Shown here: piece after piece, positions 17,093-19,354 of the stretch
Position numbering within the stretch: position 1 is the first letter of the stretch
Layout of the letters: the number at the start of each line of letters is the position of its first letter
From: an uncultured Terriglobus sp.
GTDB taxonomy: Bacteria > Acidobacteriota > Terriglobia > Terriglobales > Acidobacteriaceae
NCBI GenBank assembly: GCA_937871605.1
Contig: CALMRM010000197.1
Coordinates: 1-19,354 of the forward strand
Reading direction: 5' to 3'
DNA: 19,354 bases
Notes under the pieces: generated by a model
Told to the model about the DNA's origin: nothing
The model's database searches: none
The model's input: only the letters and a program-made list of their open reading frames with translations
Position numbers and translations under genes: made by a program

Positions 17093-17186
17093 CTGCTTTA
17101 AGTGTACTCGAAAGTCGTCGGCCCAACCCGCACGCGCGAGGTCAGCACGGCAGTCGATAGAGCCCCGCCTGAGACAATGGAGACGC

Positions 17187-17888
17187 ATGTTCATCCCTTC
17201 CATTGATCTCATGGGCGGTCGTATCGTCCAGCTGCAGCAGGGCGAAACACTCAAGCTCGCCTTCGACGATTTCGACTACTGGATCGAGCGCTTCGCCAGG
17301 TACCCGCTGGTGCAGCTCATCGACTTGGATGCGGCCATGCGGCAGGGCAGCAACCGCGACCTGATCCAGCGTTTCACCTCGAAGCTCACGTGTCAGGTGG
17401 GTGGTGGTCTGCGCTCGGCAGAGGACGGCCGGGTCATGCTCGATCTCGGTGCGAAGCGCGTCATCTACGGTTCCACGCTGTTCGGCGGCGATACTGAGGC
17501 AGACCGCAAGCGTCATCCGGTCATGAACCTCGACTTTGCCGAACGCCTGCGCATGTCCCTGGGCGAGGAGCAGTTGGTCTTCTCCGTCGATACCAAGGGC
17601 GGCAAGGTGGCGGTCAAGGGCTGGAAGGAGCAGGTGGACTTAACGCCCGACGAAGCCGTCACCTGGCTAGAAAATGACTGCGCCGCGTTCCTTTACACCC
17701 ACGTGGACACCGAGGGCACCATGACCGGCTTCCCGATGGAGGTGGCTGCCATCCTGCGCGCCTGCACGGCCAAGCAACTCATCGTGGCGGGCGGTATCAA
17801 GCAGCAAAGCGAAGTCGACGAACTCGACAGCATGGGCGTGGACGCAGTAGCGGGCATGGCCGTATATTCAGGTGCCATGGAGGTGTAA
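17187..17888 (+). CDS. hisA: Phosphoribosylformimino-AICAR ribotide isomerase (HisA family)
   Basis: A 233-aa (beta/alpha)8 barrel. In HisA the enzyme opens ProFAR to PRFAR by an Amadori rearrangement in histidine synthesis. The first catalytic Asp is D7 (PSIDL), and the second is D135 in FSVDTKGGKVAVKGW. Phosphate-site loops are VGGGLRSAED (71-80) and VAGGI (200-204), and YGSTLFGG (94-101) matches the family. The segment DTEGTMTGF (174-182) stands where GT-x-x-G is expected. The length is normal and GGAG sits 4 nt before the ATG. No other his gene is in view; the gene is alone with the coupled secreted-protein gene, so a HisA-like paralogue with another role cannot be excluded. Confidence 0.82.
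   Translation: MFIPSIDLMGGRIVQLQQGETLKLAFDDFDYWIERFARYPLVQLIDLDAAMRQGSNRDLIQRFTSKLTCQVGGGLRSAEDGRVMLDLGAKRVIYGSTLFGGDTEADRKRHPVMNLDFAERLRMSLGEEQLVFSVDTKGGKVAVKGWKEQVDLTPDEAVTWLENDCAAFLYTHVDTEGTMTGFPMEVAAILRACTAKQLIVAGGIKQQSEVDELDSMGVDAVAGMAVYSGAMEV
17879..17884 (+). promoter_or_regulatory. Ribosome-binding site that fixes the GTG start of the next gene
   Basis: GGAGGT covers the last codons of hisA and lies 6 nt before the GTG at 17891. It is the strongest Shine-Dalgarno in the window and supports an unusual start codon with translation coupled to hisA. Confidence 0.8.
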
Positions 17889-17890
17889 TT

Positions 17891-19243
17891 GTGACGTGTG
17901 CACAGTGTGAGCATGGCCACAGAGCATCCTGGCTGATGCTGTGCGCTTTGCTGAGCATGCGCCTTGTGCTGTGTCCTACGCTAGTAGGCCAACAGTCTAC
18001 GCCTCCGCCTGCCACCAGCACCGCGCCTGTCACAGGCGTCGCAACGGCACCCACGCGCGTAGACCTGCCGCCCAGCACCATCTACACAGAGACCCTTGCG
18101 CCCGCTGAGGCGATCCACGCGGACATCGCCAACTGGTCCGATGTAGAGGTCACCGCGTTCCACGCCGCCATGGTTACAGCAAAGGCCGAGTGCAGCCGCC
18201 TAGAGCAGACGCCCCACGAGGGCGAGGAGGCGCTGGCGCTGGCACGGCTGTGCGCCTTGGGTCAGGACTGGGACGGCACCTACTCTGCCGCGCGCTGGTA
18301 CACCCGCGCCAGCGCACCACCAGAGGAGTCCCAGCACCTCGCGCTCGGCTTCGGCTTGCTCTTGCAGGCGGACCTCTCCACGCCGAATATCCGCCGCGCC
18401 GTCCAGGACTTGACGGAACTGAACAGCCGCCTGCCGCTCTCGGCAGATACCGACTCCATCTTCGCCTACGCCATCCGTGCGCTGGAGATTACACAGCCAG
18501 AGGCTGGCCTGCAGGCAGCGCTGCTGCGGCAACCCGCGCTGCTGGCTATCGTTGCCGGAGCACCTGCGGCACAACCACCACTCAGCCCAGGTCAGGCTGA
18601 GGCGGAGGCCTGGCACACGCTCTCGCTACTGAGTCTTGCGGGAGACAACAATACCGAGCAGCAGCAACGGCAAGCCCTGCTGGACGCCATCGGCAAACGT
18701 GCCATAGCACTGTCCGTTTCGGATGCCTACCTCTCTAGCCGCGCACACGTGCAATATGAGTGGTTGGGCAAACCTCTACCAAACGTCCACACCACACGCG
18801 ACACCACCGCCAAGCAAGCCGTAGGTAGAGCCAGTGGGAAGCCAGCAAGCGTTATGCAATCGCTGAACAAACCAGCAGAGACAACCCTACTCATTGTGGA
18901 ACATGAAGACGCCACTGACGTGGCAACGCTGTCTGCTGCGATAGATGCGCTGCGCTCACGGCTACAGCCTTCTGCGCAGGCACGGCTGGTTCTGGTACAG
19001 ACACAAACCACCATCGAGCCTGGCAAGCCAGCAGCACCGGTGCATGCTGTCTACACTGACTCGCCGCTGTTGGAGCAGCTGGCCGCCAGCCCTGGACCGC
19101 TCTTCATACTGCTGAATGCGCAGGGTACGATCGCTTACCTGGACACAGGCTCTGCCGCATGGCTTAACCCACAAGCACAGGCAGAAACTCTGCTGGAGCG
19201 CGCGGCACAACCCGCCAAAGATGGCCAAGCCGCTGCACCGTAG
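17891..19243 (+). CDS. Exported protein of unknown function with TPR-like and thioredoxin-like parts
   Basis: A 450-aa protein that I do not recognise. It starts with GTG, 2 bp after the hisA stop. Residues about 12-33 are hydrophobic and look like a signal peptide; a cysteine at 28 follows LVL, a poor lipobox, so lipidation is doubtful. The region 35-65 is Pro/Thr-rich. The middle (about 85-310) is Ala/Leu-rich helical with TPR-like spacing, such as ALARLCALGQDWDGTYSAAR and the YTRASAPPEE turn. The end (about 335-440) reads like a thioredoxin fold: TTLLIVEHE strand, ARLVLVQTQ strand, GPLFILLNAQGTIAYLDTG beta hairpin. No CXXC pair occurs in that domain, so redox activity is unlikely. It probably acts in the periplasm; its link to hisA is unexplained. 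Confidence 0.8.
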   Translation: MTCAQCEHGHRASWLMLCALLSMRLVLCPTLVGQQSTPPPATSTAPVTGVATAPTRVDLPPSTIYTETLAPAEAIHADIANWSDVEVTAFHAAMVTAKAECSRLEQTPHEGEEALALARLCALGQDWDGTYSAARWYTRASAPPEESQHLALGFGLLLQADLSTPNIRRAVQDLTELNSRLPLSADTDSIFAYAIRALEITQPEAGLQAALLRQPALLAIVAGAPAAQPPLSPGQAEAEAWHTLSLLSLAGDNNTEQQQRQALLDAIGKRAIALSVSDAYLSSRAHVQYEWLGKPLPNVHTTRDTTAKQAVGRASGKPASVMQSLNKPAETTLLIVEHEDATDVATLSAAIDALRSRLQPSAQARLVLVQTQTTIEPGKPAAPVHAVYTDSPLLEQLAASPGPLFILLNAQGTIAYLDTGSAAWLNPQAQAETLLERAAQPAKDGQAAAP

Positions 19244-19249
19244 CCTGAG

Positions 19250-19354
19250 TTACTCGGTATTCGAGTCCGCCACGGCGTAGTAGCCCTTGCGCGCCTGCAC
19301 CTTCACATCCTTGCCGCAGGTAATGTTGATGTTGCGGAAGGTGCCGTCCAGGTT
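19250..19354 (-). CDS. C-terminal end of a VWFA-related acidobacterial protein
   Basis: Thirty-four codons plus the stop, entering from the right edge on the minus strand. The fragment ends with FRNINITCGKDVKVQARKGY and then YAVADSNTE. The V-x-A-R-K-G-Y-Y ending is the typical close of the VWFA-related Acidobacterial domain proteins, as I remember them; the VWA metal site would lie outside the window. Its stop lies 6 bp from the stop of the convergent exported-protein gene. Confidence 0.7.
   Translation of the reverse strand, partial: NLDGTFRNINITCGKDVKVQARKGYYAVADSNTE

Overview
The window looks like a chromosomal piece of an Acidobacteriota genome of the Terriglobia type (Terriglobus/Granulicella-like). 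This is an inference from content: high GC, a very large TonB-dependent receptor with an N-terminal carboxypeptidase-regulatory-like domain and a C-terminus ending in Phe, a downstream C-terminal fragment resembling the acidobacterial VWFA-related proteins, and a DUF4097 beta-repeat membrane protein. There is no phage, transposase, CRISPR array or rRNA. Most genes are housekeeping or envelope genes with normal-looking coding sequence.

Layout. (1) 2-2139, plus strand: the tail of an unidentified membrane-associated protein, translationally coupled by an ATGA overlap to a 655-aa DUF4097 protein; a long perfect hairpin follows. (2) 2195-6004, minus strand: a tight cluster read as sucC, a TetX-like FAD monooxygenase, sucD, ndk. 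The two succinyl-CoA synthetase subunits are separated by the flavoprotein gene, with gaps of only 12 and 18 bp. (3) 6125-7168, plus: trpD, divergent from sucC. (4) 7198-9692, minus: a low-GC secreted hypothetical protein, UV-damage endonuclease (uvsE) and a membrane-anchored monohaem cytochrome c. (5) 9708-11339, plus: a YbiT-type ABC-F ATPase whose start codon is only 15 bp from the divergent hypothetical gene. (6) 11340-11764: the only gene-free stretch over 300 bp. It holds a mirror-symmetric array of small palindromes about 200 bp long, sitting between two gene 3' ends. (7) 11765-12904, minus: a secreted GH76-type glycosidase; 13007-13408, plus: a DUF2237 protein. (8) 13586-16960, plus: a TonB-dependent receptor-like outer-membrane protein, followed by a strong bidirectional terminator shared with a convergent tRNA-Arg(CCG). 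(9) 17187-19243, plus: a stand-alone hisA coupled to a secreted protein of unknown function. (10) 19250-19354, minus: the C-terminal end of a VWFA-related protein.

How the genes may work together. The sucC/sucD/ndk grouping joins substrate-level phosphorylation in the TCA cycle with nucleoside triphosphate balancing. The GH76 enzyme and the TonB-dependent receptor are consistent with polysaccharide use at the envelope, but they are not in one transcription unit. The two items most worth a second look are the palindrome array at 11441-11643 and the TetX-like monooxygenase inserted between sucC and sucD.
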